Part shown: one piece after another, positions 11,199 to 24,300 of the stretch
How positions within the stretch are numbered: the stretch's first letter is position 1
How the letters are laid out: each line of letters begins with the position of its first letter
NCBI GenBank assembly: GCA_948099385.1
Contig: CANUEZ040000156.1
Coordinates: 248,001 to 312,000, forward strand
Direction of reading: 5' to 3'
DNA from: Fasciola hepatica
Taxonomy: Eukaryota > Platyhelminthes > Trematoda > Plagiorchiida > Fasciolidae
DNA length: 64,000 nt
Made by a program: the position numbers and the translations under genes
Notes under the pieces: model-generated
Told to the model about the DNA's origin: nothing
The model's database searches: none
Seen by the model: the letters and a program-made list of their open reading frames with translations, nothing else

Positions 11199-14100
11199 AA
11201 TCATGCTCGTCGTGTGCAATCCTGCTGCAAAGGGAGGAGATGAATTGGATAACTTATTCTTCATTCGCATCCAGTTGAGTTTGGATTGCTCGGGGTTGTT
11301 GAATTGGTCTTTTGATCATTTGTGTGGGTTTGATTTAGTCAGAGTACAATGCTAGTCGGTCTTGTGTGCAACTGGTCTGGTCAACTAGGTTTTGCAGTTC
11401 GCATTTAAGATCGTACTTCTAGGGATCATTCCTACAGTACGTATCACCAGGACGTCAGTCAAACTGACCCGTCCACCCAACGGCGATGACGATCCGCATG
11501 GCCTAGTCCCGAGCGTGATCCGGGTGTGTGGCTGTCCGTCGGCCTGACCTAGCGCGTGCTTGTTGCTGGCTTGCTCGAATCAGCGGCCGTGTGAGCGTCA
11601 CGCGTGCATGGTCTGATTGAACGGACTCGGCCGCCTCCTCGGTTGATCGTCCGGCCCGATCGGGAATGGGGTACGCAGTTATGCGTATCTCATACACTCG
11701 ATTCGGCCTGGAGGAACTGGCCTGTGCTGAGCGGCTATTTCATCAAATAACACAATTACACCAACTTATTACAAACTAAAATCAACAACACACATCAAAT
11801 ACTATATGACCAAATCAAACTATTAACACGAACACGATCATGCTCACTACACTGCCACTTGACGAGAAAGAACAAATCAATTGAGAATAGTTATAATAAA
11901 CAAAATACCACATGTAAACCTCAATCAACACAATCAATCACATCGAGTACGCACGAGCAGATAATTAGGCTTGCCTAAATTCCCAACACGACACCAAGCG
12001 TTCACACTCAGTTTTACTCCAACTGATCACACATCGTACGCATGTGATTTGCGACAGCCATATGCGACATGTGCATCACGGAGCCACAGTGTACGGATGA
12101 TGCGAGACACAGAAAAGCACCAGATGCACGGGAAAGCGCGCGCATGCAAGTACGGACGAAACATACTACTGACACGGGAGCATTCAGTAGATAACTATTT
12201 AGCTCGTCTCGCACACAATCATGCTCGTCGTGTGCAATCCTGCTGCAAAGGGAGGAGATGAATTGGATAACTTATTCTTCATTCGCATCCAGTTGAGTTT
12301 GGATTGCTCGGGGTTGTTGAATTGGTCTTTTGATCATTTGTGTGGGTTTGATTTAGTCAGAGTACAATGCTAGTCGGTCTTGTGTGCAACTGGTCTGGTC
12401 AACTAGGTTTTGCAGTTCGCATTTAAGATCGTACTTCTAGGGATCATTCCTACAGTACGTATCACCAGGACGTCAGTCAAACTGACCCGTCCACCCAACG
12501 GCGATGACGATCCGCATGGCCTAGTCCCGAGCGTGATCCGGGTGTGTGGCTGTCCGTCGGCCTGACCTAGCGCGTGCTTGTTGCTGGCTTGCTCGAATCA
12601 GCGGCCGTGTGAGCGTCACGCGTGCATGGTCTGATTGAACGGACTCGGCCGCCTCCTCGGTTGATCGTCCGGCCCGATCGGGAATGGGGTACGCAGTTAT
12701 GCGTATCTCATACACTCGATTCGGCCTGGAGGAACTGGCCTGTGCTGAGCGGCTATTTCATCAAATAACACAATTACACCAACTTATTACAAACTAAAAT
12801 CAACAACACACATCAAATACTATATGACCAAATCAAACTATTAACACGAACACGATCATGCACACTACACTGCCACTTGACGAGAAAGAACAAATCAATT
12901 GAGAATAGTTATAATAAACAAAATACCACATGTAAACCTCAATCAACACAATCAATCACATCGAGTACGCACGAGCAGATAATTAGGCTTGCCTAAATTC
13001 CCAACACGACACCAAGCGTTCACACTCAGTTTTACTCCAACTGATCACACATCGTACGCATGTGATTTGCGACAGCCATATGCGACATGTGCATCACGGA
13101 ACCACAGTGTACGGATGATGCGAGACACAGAAAAGCACCAGATGCACGGGAAAGCGCGCGCATGCAAGTACGGACGAAACATACTACTGACACGGGAGCA
13201 TTCAGTAGATAACTATTTAGCTCGTCTCGCACACAATCATGCTCGTCGTGTGCAATCCTGCTGCAAAGGGAGGAGATGAATTGGATAACTTATTCTTCAT
13301 TCGCATCCAGTTGAGTTTGGATTGCTCGGGGTTGTTGAATTGGTCTTTTGATCATTTGTGTGGGTTTGATTTAGTCAGAGTACAATGCTAGTCGGTCTTG
13401 TGTGCAACTGGTCTGGTCAACTAGGTTTTGCAGTTCGCATTTAAGATCGTACTTCTAGGGATCATTCCTACAGTACGTATCACCAGGACGTCAGTCAAAC
13501 TGACCCGTCCACCCAACGGCGATGACGATCCGCATGGCCTAGTCCCGAGCGTGATCCGGGTGTGTGGCTGTCCGTCGGCCTGACCTAGCGCGTGCTTGTT
13601 GCTGGCTTGCTCGAATCAGCGGCCGTGTGAGCGTCACGCGTGCATGGTCTGATTGAACGGACTCGGCCGCCTCCTCGGTTGATCGTCCGGCCCGATCGGG
13701 AATGGGGTACGCAGTTATGCGTATCTCATACACTCGATTCGGCCTGGAGGAACTGGCCTGTGCTGAGCGGCTATTTCATCAAATAACACAATTACACCAA
13801 CTTATTACAAACTAAAATCAACAACACACATCAAATACTATATGACCAAATCAAACTATTAACACGAACACGATCATGCTCACTACACTGCCACTTGACG
13901 AGAAAGAACAAATCAATTGAGAATAGTTATAATAAACAAAATACCACATGTAAACCTCAATCAACACAATCAATCACATCGAGTACGCACGAGCAGATAA
14001 TTAGGCTTGCCTAAATTCCCAACACGACACCAAGCGTTCACACTCAGTTTTACTCCAACTGATCACACATCGTACGCATGTGATTTGCGACAGCCATATG

Positions 14101-17100
14101 CGACATGTGCATCACGGAGCCACAGTGTACGGATGATGCGAGACACAGAAAAGCACCAGATGCACGGGAAAGCGCGCGCATGCAAGTACGGACGAAACAT
14201 ACTACTGACACGGGAGCATTCAGTAGATAACTATTTAGCTCGTCTCGCACACAATCATGCTCGTCGTGTGCAATCCTGCTGCAAAGGGAGGAGATGAATT
14301 GGATAACTTATTCTTCATTCGCATCCAGTTGAGTTTGGATTGCTCGGGGTTGTTGAATTGGTCTTTTGATCATTTGTGTGGGTTTGATTTAGTCAGAGTA
14401 CAATGCTAGTCGGTCTTGTGTGCAACTGGTCTGGTCAACTAGGTTTTGCAGTTCGCATTTAAGATCGTACTTCTAGGGATCATTCCTACAGTACGTATCA
14501 CCAGGACGTCAGTCAAACTGACCCGTCCACCCAACCGCGATGACGATCCGCATGGCCTAGTCCCGAGCGTGATCCGGGTGTGTGGCTGTCCGTCGGCCTG
14601 ACCTAGCGCGTGCTTGTTGCTGGCTTGCTCGAATCAGCGGCCGTGTGAGCGTCACGCGTGCATGGTCTGATTGAACGGACTCGGCCGCCTCCTCGGTTGA
14701 TCGTCCGGCCCGATCGGGAATGGGGTACGCAGTTATGCGTATCTCATACACTCGATTCGGCCTGGAGGAACTGGCCTGTGCTGAGCGGCTATTTCATCAA
14801 ATAACACAATTACACCAACTTATTACAAACTAAAATCAACAACACACATCAAATACTATATGACCAAATCAAACTATTAACACGAACACGATCATGCACA
14901 CTACACTGCCACTTGACGAGAAAGAACAAATCAATTGAGAATAGTTATAATAAACAAAATACCACATGTAAACCTCAATCAACACAATCAATCACATCGA
15001 GTACGCACGAGCAGATAATTAGGCTTGCCTAAATTCCCAACACGACACCAAGCGTTCACACTCAGTTTTACTCCAACTGATCACACATCGTACGCATGTG
15101 ATTTGCGACAGCCATATGCGACATGTGCATCACGGAACCACAGTGTACGGATGATGCGAGACACAGAAAAGCACCAGATGCACGGGAAAGCGCGCGCATG
15201 CAAGTACGGACGAAACATACTACTGACACGGGAGCATTCAGTAGATAACTATTTAGCTCGTCTCGCACACAATCATGCTCGTCGTGTGCAATCCTGCTGC
15301 AAAGGGAGGAGATGAATTGGATAACTTATTCTTCATTCGCATCCAGTTGAGTTTGGATTGCTCGGGGTTGTTGAATTGGTCTTTTGATCATTTGTGTGGG
15401 TTTGATTTAGTCAGAGTACAATGCTAGTCGGTCTTGTGTGCAACTGGTCTGGTCAACTAGGTTTTGCAGTTCGCATTTAAGATCGTACTTCTAGGGATCA
15501 TTCCTACAGTACGTATCACCAGGACGTCAGTCAAACTGACCCGTCCACCCAACGGCGATGACGATCCGCATGGCCTAGTCCCGAGCGTGATCCGGGTGTG
15601 TGGCTGTCCGTCGGCCTGACCTAGCGCGTGCTTGTTGCTGGCTTGCTCGAATCAGCGGCCGTGTGAGCGTCACGCGTGCATGGTCTGATTGAACGGACTC
15701 GGCCGCCTCCTCGGTTGATCGTCCGGCCCGATCGGGAATGGGGTACGCAGTTATGCGTATCTCATACACTCGATTCGGCCTGGAGGAACTGGCCTGTGCT
15801 GAGCGGCTATTTCATCAAATAACACAATTACACCAACTTATTACAAACTAAAATCAACAACACACATCAAATACTATATGACCAAATCAAACTATTAACA
15901 CGAACACGATCATGCTCACTACACTGCCACTTGACGAGAAAGAACAAATCAATTGAGAATAGTTATAATAAACAAAATACCACATGTAAACCTCAATCAA
16001 CACAATCAATCACATCGAGTACGCACGAGCAGATAATTAGGCTTGCCTAAATTCCCAACACGACACCAAGCGTTCACACTCAGTTTTACTCCAACTGATC
16101 ACACATCGTACGCATGTGATTTGCGACAGCCATATGCGACATGTGCATCACGGAGCCACAGTGTACGGATGATGCGAGACACAGAAAAGCACCAGATGCA
16201 CGGGAAAGCGCGCGCATGCAAGTACGGACGAAACATACTACTGACACGGGAGCATTCAGTAGATAACTATTTAGCTCGTCTCGCACACAATCATGCTCGT
16301 CGTGTGCAATCCTGCTGCAAAGGGAGGAGATGAATTGGATAACTTATTCTTCATTCGCATCCAGTTGAGTTTGGATTGCTCGGGGTTGTTGAATTGGTCT
16401 TTTGATCATTTGTGTGGGTTTGATTTAGTCAGAGTACAATGCTAGTCGGTCTTGTGTGCAACTGGTCTGGTCAACTAGGTTTTGCAGTTCGCATTTAAGA
16501 TCGTACTTCTAGGGATCATTCCTACAGTACGTATCACCAGGACGTCAGTCAAACTGACCCGTCCACCCAACCGCGATGACGATCCGCATGGCCTAGTCCC
16601 GAGCGTGATCCGGGTGTGTGGCTGTCCGTCGGCCTGACCTAGCGCGTGCTTGTTGCTGGCTTGCTCGAATCAGCGGCCGTGTGAGCGTCACGCGTGCATG
16701 GTCTGATTGAACGGACTCGGCCGCCTCCTCGGTTGATCGTCCGGCCCGATCGGGAATGGGGTACGCAGTTATGCGTATCTCATACACTCGATTCGGCCTG
16801 GAGGAACTGGCCTGTGCTGAGCGGCTATTTCATCAAATAACACAATTACACCAACTTATTACAAACTAAAATCAACAACACACATCAAATACTATATGAC
16901 CAAATCAAACTATTAACACGAACACGATCATGCTCACTACACTGCCACTTGACGAGAAAGAACAAATCAATTGAGAATAGTTATAATAAACAAAATACCA
17001 CATGTAAACCTCAATCAACACAATCAATCACATCGAGTACGCACGAGCAGATAATTAGGCTTGCCTAAATTCCCAACACGACACCAAGCGTTCACACTCA

Positions 17101-17306
17101 GTTTTACTCCAACTGATCACACATCGTACGCATGTGATTTGCGACAGCCATATGCGACATGTGCATCACGGAACCACAGTGTACGGATGATGCGAGACAC
17201 AGAAAAGCACCAGATGCACGGGAAAGCGCGCGCATGCAAGTACGGACGAAACATACTACTGACACGGGAGCATTCAGTAGATAACTATTTAGCTCGTCTC
17301 GCACAC
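11199..17306. repeat. Block C: units 11-16, near two-unit alternation
   Basis: Bases at p284/p646/p885 run G-T-G, G-A-A, G-T-G, C-A-A, G-T-G, C-T-A for units 11 to 16. Odd units are identical at these sites and even units differ from them, which suggests an incipient 2036-bp higher-order repeat blurred by conversion. All have A at p51 and T at p56. Confidence 0.75.
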
Positions 17307-18324
17307 AACCATGCTCGTCGTGTGCAATCCTGCTGCAAAGGGAGGAGATGAATTGGATATCTTGTTCTTCATTCGCATCCAGTTGAGTTTGGATTGCTCG
17401 GGGTTGTTGAATTGGTCTTTTGATCATTTGCGTGGGTTTGATTTAGTCAGAGTACAATGCTAGTCGGTCTTGTGTGCAACTGGTCTGGTCAACTAGGTTT
17501 TGCAGTTCGCATTTAAGATCGTACTTCTAGGGATCATTCCTACAGTACGTATCACCAGGACGTCAGTCAAACTGACCCGTCCACCCAACGGCGATGACGA
17601 TCCGCATGGCCTAGTCCCGAGCGTGATCCGGGTGTGTGGCTGTCCGTCGGCCTGACCTAGCGCGTGCTTGTTGCTGGCTTGCTCGAATCAGCGGCCGTGT
17701 GAGCGTCACGCGTGCATGGTCTGATTGAACGGACTCGGCCGCCTCCTCGGTTGATCGTCCGGCCCGATCGGGAATGGGGTACGCAGTTATGCGTATCTCA
17801 TACACCCGATTCGGCCTGGAGGAACTGGCCTGTGCTGAGCGGCTATTTCATCAAATAACACAATTACACCAACTTATTACAAACTATAATCAACAACACA
17901 CATCAAATACTATATGACCAAATCAAACTATTAACACGAACACGATCATGCACACTACACTGCCACTTGACGAGAAAGAACAAATCAATTGAGAATAGTT
18001 ATAATAAACAAAATACCACATGTAAACCTCAATCAACACAATCAATCACATCGAGTACGCACGAGCAGATAATTAGGCTTGCCTAAATTCCCAACACGAC
18101 ACCAAGCGTTCACACTCAGTTTTACTCCAACTGATCACACATCGTACGCATGTGATTTGCGACAGCCATATGCGACATGTGCATCACGGAACCACAGTGT
18201 ACGGATGATGCGAGACACAGAAAAGCACCAGATGCACGGGAAAGCGCGCGCATGCAAGTACGGACGAAACATACTACTGACACGGGAGCATTCAGTAGAT
18301 AACTATTTAGCTCGTCTCGCACAC
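17307..18324. repeat. Unit 17: divergent single monomer
   Basis: This copy has four substitutions I find in no other unit: C at p3 (17309), T at p54 (17360), G at p58 (17364) and C at p125 (17431). It also has G at p284, C at p500 and T at p581, a combination otherwise seen only in unit 32. It sits exactly between block C and block E. G at p58 removes a minus-strand stop, so a 107-codon frame opens there; this is a by-product, not a gene. Confidence 0.85.
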
Positions 18325-21300
18325 AATCATGCTCGTCGTGTGCAATCCTGCTGCAAAGGGAGGAGATGAATTGGATAACCTATTCTTCATTCGCATCCAG
18401 TTGAGTTTGGATTGCTCGGGGTTGTTGAATTGGTCTTTTGATCATTTGTGTGGGTTTGATTTAGTCAGAGTACAATGCTAGTCGGTCTTGTGTGCAACTG
18501 GTCTGGTCAACTAGGTTTTGCAGTTCGCATTTAAGATCGTACTTCTAGGGATCATTCCTACAGTACGTATCACCAGGACGTCAGTCAAACTGACCCGTCC
18601 ACCCAACCGCGATGACGATCCGCATGGCCTAGTCCCGAGCGTGATCCGGGTGTGTGGCTGTCCGTCGGCCTGACCTAGCGCGTGCTTGTTGCTGGCTTGC
18701 TCGAATCAGCGGCCGTGTGAGCGTCACGCGTGCATGGTCTGATTGAACGGACTCGGCCGCCTCCTCGGTTGATCGTCCGGCCCGATCGGGAATGGGGTAC
18801 GCAGTTATGCGTATCTCATACACTCGATTCGGCCTGGAGGAACTGGCCTGTGCTGAGCGGCTATTTCATCAAATAACACAATTACACCAACTTATTACAA
18901 ACTAAAATCAACAACACACATCAAATACTATATGACCAAATCAAACTATTAACACGAACACGATCATGCACACTACACTGCCACTTGACGAGAAAGAACA
19001 AATCAATTGAGAATAGTTATAATAAACAAAATACCACATGTAAACCTCAATCAACACAATCAATCACATCGAGTACGCACGAGCAGATAATTAGGCTTGC
19101 CTAAATTCCCAACACGACACCAAGCGTTCACACTCAGTTTTACTCCAACTGATCACACATCGTACGCATGTGATTTGCGACAGCCATATGCGACATGTGC
19201 ATCACGGAACCACAGTGTACGGATGATGCGAGACATAGAAAAGCACCAGATGCACGGGAAAGCGCGCGCATGCAAGTACGGACGAAACATACTACTGACA
19301 CGGGAGCATTCAGTAGATAACTATTTAGCTCGTCTCGCACACAATCATGCTCGTCGTGTGCAATCCTGCTGCAAAGGGAGGAGATGAATTGGATAACCTA
19401 TTCTTCATTCGCATCCAGTTGAGTTTGGATTGCTCGGGGTTGTTGAATTGGTCTTTTGATCATTTGTGTGGGTTTGATTTAGTCAGAGTACAATGCTAGT
19501 CGGTCTTGTGTGCAACTGGTCTGGTCAACTAGGTTTTGCAGTTCGCATTTAAGATCGTACTTCTAGGGATCATTCCTACAGTACGTATCACCAGGACGTC
19601 AGTCAAACTGACCCGTCCACCCAACCGCGATGACGATCCGCATGGCCTAGTCCCGAGCGTGATCCGGGTGTGTGGCTGTCCGTCGGCCTGACCTAGCGCG
19701 TGCTTGTTGCTGGCTTGCTCGAATCAGCGGCCGTGTGAGCGTCACGCGTGCATGGTCTGATTGAACGGACTCGGCCGCCTCCTCGGTTGATCGTCCGGCC
19801 CGATCGGGAATGGGGTACGCAGTTATGCGTATCTCATACACTCGATTCGGCCTGGAGGAACTGGCCTGTGCTGAGCGGCTATTTCATCAAATAACACAAT
19901 TACACCAACTTATTACAAACTAAAATCAACAACACACATCAAATACTATATGACCAAATCAAACTATTAACACGAACACGATCATGCACACTACACTGCC
20001 ACTTGACGAGAAAGAACAAATCAATTGAGAATAGTTATAATAAACAAAATACCACATGTAAACCTCAATCAACACAATCAATCACATCGAGTACGCACGA
20101 GCAGATAATTAGGCTTGCCTAAATTCCCAACACGACACCAAGCGTTCACACTCAGTTTTACTCCAACTGATCACACATCGTACGCATGTGATTTGCGACA
20201 GCCATATGCGACATGTGCATCACGGAACCACAGTGTACGGATGATGCGAGACACAGAAAAGCACCAGATGCACGGGAAAGCGCGCGCATGCAAGTACGGG
20301 CGAAACATACTACTGACACGGGAGCATTCAGTAGATAACTATTTAGCTCGTCTCGCACACAATCATGCTCGTCGTGTGCAATCCTGCTGCAAAGGGAGGA
20401 GATGAATTGGATAACCTATTCTTCATTCGCATCCAGTTGAGTTTGGATTGCTCGGGGTTGTTGAATTGGTCTTTTGATCATTTGTGTGGGTTTGATTTAG
20501 TCAGAGTACAATGCTAGTCGGTCTTGTGTGCAACTGGTCTGGTCAACTAGGTTTTGCAGTTCGCATTTAAGATCGTACTTCTAGGGATCATTCCTACAGT
20601 ACGTATCACCAGGACGTCAGTCAAACTGACCCGTCCACCCAACCGCGATGACGATCCGCATGGCCTAGTCCCGAGCGTGATCCGGGTGTGTGGCTGTCCG
20701 TCGGCCTGACCTAGCGCGTGCTTGTTGCTGGCTTGCTCGAATCAGCGGCCGTGTGAGCGTCACGCGTGCATGGTCTGATTGAACGGACTCGGCCGCCTCC
20801 TCGGTTGATCGTCCGGCCCGATCGGGAATGGGGTACGCAGTTATGCGTATCTCATACACTCGATTCGGCCTGGAGGAACTGGCCTGTGCTGAGCGGCTAT
20901 TTCATCAAATAACACAATTACACCAACTTATTACAAACTAAAATCAACAACACACATCAAATACTATATGACCAAATCAAACTATTAACACGAACACGAT
21001 CATGCACACTACACTGCCACTTGACGAGAAAGAACAAATCAATTGAGAATAGTTATAATAAACAAAATACCACATGTAAACCTCAATCAACACAATCAAT
21101 CACATCGAGTACGCACGAGCAGATAATTAGGCTTGCCTAAATTCCCAACACGACACCAAGCGTTCACACTCAGTTTTACTCCAACTGATCACACATCGTA
21201 CGCATGTGATTTGCGACAGCCATATGCGACATGTGCATCACGGAACCACAGTGTACGGATGATGCGAGACACAGAAAAGCACCAGATGCACGGGAAAGCG

Positions 21301-24300
21301 CGCGCATGCAAGTACGGACGAAACATACTACTGACACGGGAGCATTCAGTAGATAACTATTTAGCTCGTCTCGCACACAATCATGCTCGTCGTGTGCAAT
21401 CCTGCTGCAAAGGGAGGAGATGAATTGGATAACCTATTCTTCATTCGCATCCAGTTGAGTTTGGATTGCTCGGGGTTGTTGAATTGGTCTTTTGATCATT
21501 TGTGTGGGTTTGATTTAGTCAGAGTACAATGCTAGTCGGTCTTGTGTGCAACTGGTCTGGTCAACTAGGTTTTGCAGTTCGCATTTAAGATCGTACTTCT
21601 AGGGATCATTCCTACAGTACGTATCACCAGGACGTCAGTCAAACTGACCCGTCCACCCAACCGCGATGACGATCCGCATGGCCTAGTCCCGAGCGTGATC
21701 CGGGTGTGTGGCTGTCCGTCGGCCTGACCTAGCGCGTGCTTGTTGCTGGCTTGCTCGAATCAGCGGCCGTGTGAGCGTCACGCGTGCATGGTCTGATTGA
21801 ACGGACTCGGCCGCCTCCTCGGTTGATCGTCCGGCCCGATCGGGAATGGGGTACGCAGTTATGCGTATCTCATACACTCGATTCGGCCTGGAGGAACTGG
21901 CCTGTGCTGAGCGGCTATTTCATCAAATAACACAATTACACCAACTTATTACAAACTAAAATCAACAACACACATCAAATACTATATGACCAAATCAAAC
22001 TATTAACACGAACACGATCATGCACACTACACTGCCACTTGACGAGAAAGAACAAATCAATTGAGAATAGTTATAATAAACAAAATACCACATGTAAACC
22101 TCAATCAACACAATCAATCACATCGAGTACGCACGAGCAGATAATTAGGCTTGCCTAAATTCCCAACACGACACCAAGCGTTCACACTCAGTTTTACTCC
22201 AACTGATCACACATCGTACGCATGTGATTTGCGACAGCCATATGCGACATGTGCATCACGGAACCACAGTGTACGGATGATGCGAGACACAGAAAAGCAC
22301 CAGATGCACGGGAAAGCGCGCGCATGCAAGTACGGACGAAACATACTACTGACACGGGAGCATTCAGTAGATAACTATTTAGCTCGTCTCGCACACAATC
22401 ATGCTCGTCGTGTGCAATCCTGCTGCAAAGGGAGGAGATGAATTGGATAACCTATTCTTCATTCGCATCCAGTTGAGTTTGGATTGCTCGGGGTTGTTGA
22501 ATTGGTCTTTTGATCATTTGTGTGGGTTTGATTTAGTCAGAGTACAATGCTAGTCGGTCTTGTGTGCAACTGGTCTGGTCAACTAGGTTTTGCAGTTCGC
22601 ATTTAAGATCGTACTTCTAGGGATCATTCCTACAGTACGTATCACCAGGACGTCAGTCAAACTGACCCGTCCACCCAACGGCGATGACGATCCGCATGGC
22701 CTAGTCCCGAGCGTGATCCGGGTGTGTGGCTGTCCGTCGGCCTGACCTAGCGCGTGCTTGTTGCTGGCTTGCTCGAATCAGCGGCCGTGTGAGCGTCACG
22801 CGTGCATGGTCTGATTGAACGGACTCGGCCGCCTCCTCGGTTGATCGTCCGGCCCGATCGGGAATGGGGTACGCAGTTATGCGTATCTCATACACTCGAT
22901 TCGGCCTGGAGGAACTGGCCTGTGCTGAGCGGCTATTTCATCAAATAACACAATTACACCAACTTATTACAAACTAAAATCAACAACACACATCAAATAC
23001 TATATGACCAAATCAAACTATTAACACGAACACGATCATGCACACTACACTGCCACTTGACGAGAAAGAACAAATCAATTGAGAATAGTTATAATAAACA
23101 AAATACCACATGTAAACCTCAATCAACACAATCAATCACATCGAGTACGCACGAGCAGATAATTAGGCTTGCCTAAATTCCCAACACGACACCAAGCGTT
23201 CACACTCAGTTTTACTCCAACTGATCACACATCGTACGCATGTGATTTGCGACAGCCATATGCGACATGTGCATCACGGAACCACAGTGTACGGATGATG
23301 CGAGACACAGAAAAGCACCAGATGCACGGGAAAGCGCGCGCATGCAAGTACGGACGAAACATACTACTGACACGGGAGCATTCAGTAGATAACTATTTAG
23401 CTCGTCTCGCACACAATCATGCTCGTCGTGTGCAATCCTGCTGCAAAGGGAGGAGATGAATTGGATAACCTATTCTTCATTCGCATCCAGTTGAGTTTGG
23501 ATTGCTCGGGGTTGTTGAATTGGTCTTTTGATCATTTGTGTGGGTTTGATTTAGTCAGAGTACAATGCTAGTCGGTCTTGTGTGCAACTGGTCTGGTCAA
23601 CTAGGTTTTGCAGTTCGCATTTAAGATCGTACTTCTAGGGATCATTCCTACAGTACGTATCACCAGGACGTCAGTCAAACTGACCCGTCCACCCAACCGC
23701 GATGACGATCCGCATGGCCTAGTCCCGAGCGTGATCCGGGTGTGTGGCTGCCCGTCGGCCTGACCTAGCGCGTGCTTGTTGCTGGCTTGCTCGAATCAGC
23801 GGCCGTGTGAGCGTCACGCGTGCATGGTCTGATTGAACGGACTCGGCCGCCTCCTCGGTTGATCGTCCGGCCCGATCGGGAATGGGGTACGCAGTTATGC
23901 GTATCTCATACACTCGATTCGGCCTGGAGGAACTGGCCTGTGCTGAGCGGCTATTTCATCAAATAACACAATTACACCAACTTATTACAAACTAAAATCA
24001 ACAACACACATCAAATACTATATGACCAAATCAAACTATTAACACGAACACGATCATGCACACTACACTGCCACTTGACGAGAAAGAACAAATCAATTGA
24101 GAATAGTTATAATAAACAAAATACCACATGTAAACCTCAATCAACACAATCAATCACATCGAGTACGCACGAGCAGATAATTAGGCTTGCCTAAATTCCC
24201 AACACGACACCAAGCGTTCACACTCAGTTTTACTCCAACTGATCACACATCGTACGCATGTGATTTGCGACAGCCATATGCGACATGTGCATCACGGAAC

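Noticed and set aside
17104..17427. 107-codon minus frame in unit 17
   Set aside because: It exists only because G at 17364 turns a stop into a sense codon in this single unit, joining non-coding sequence to the 66-codon frame.
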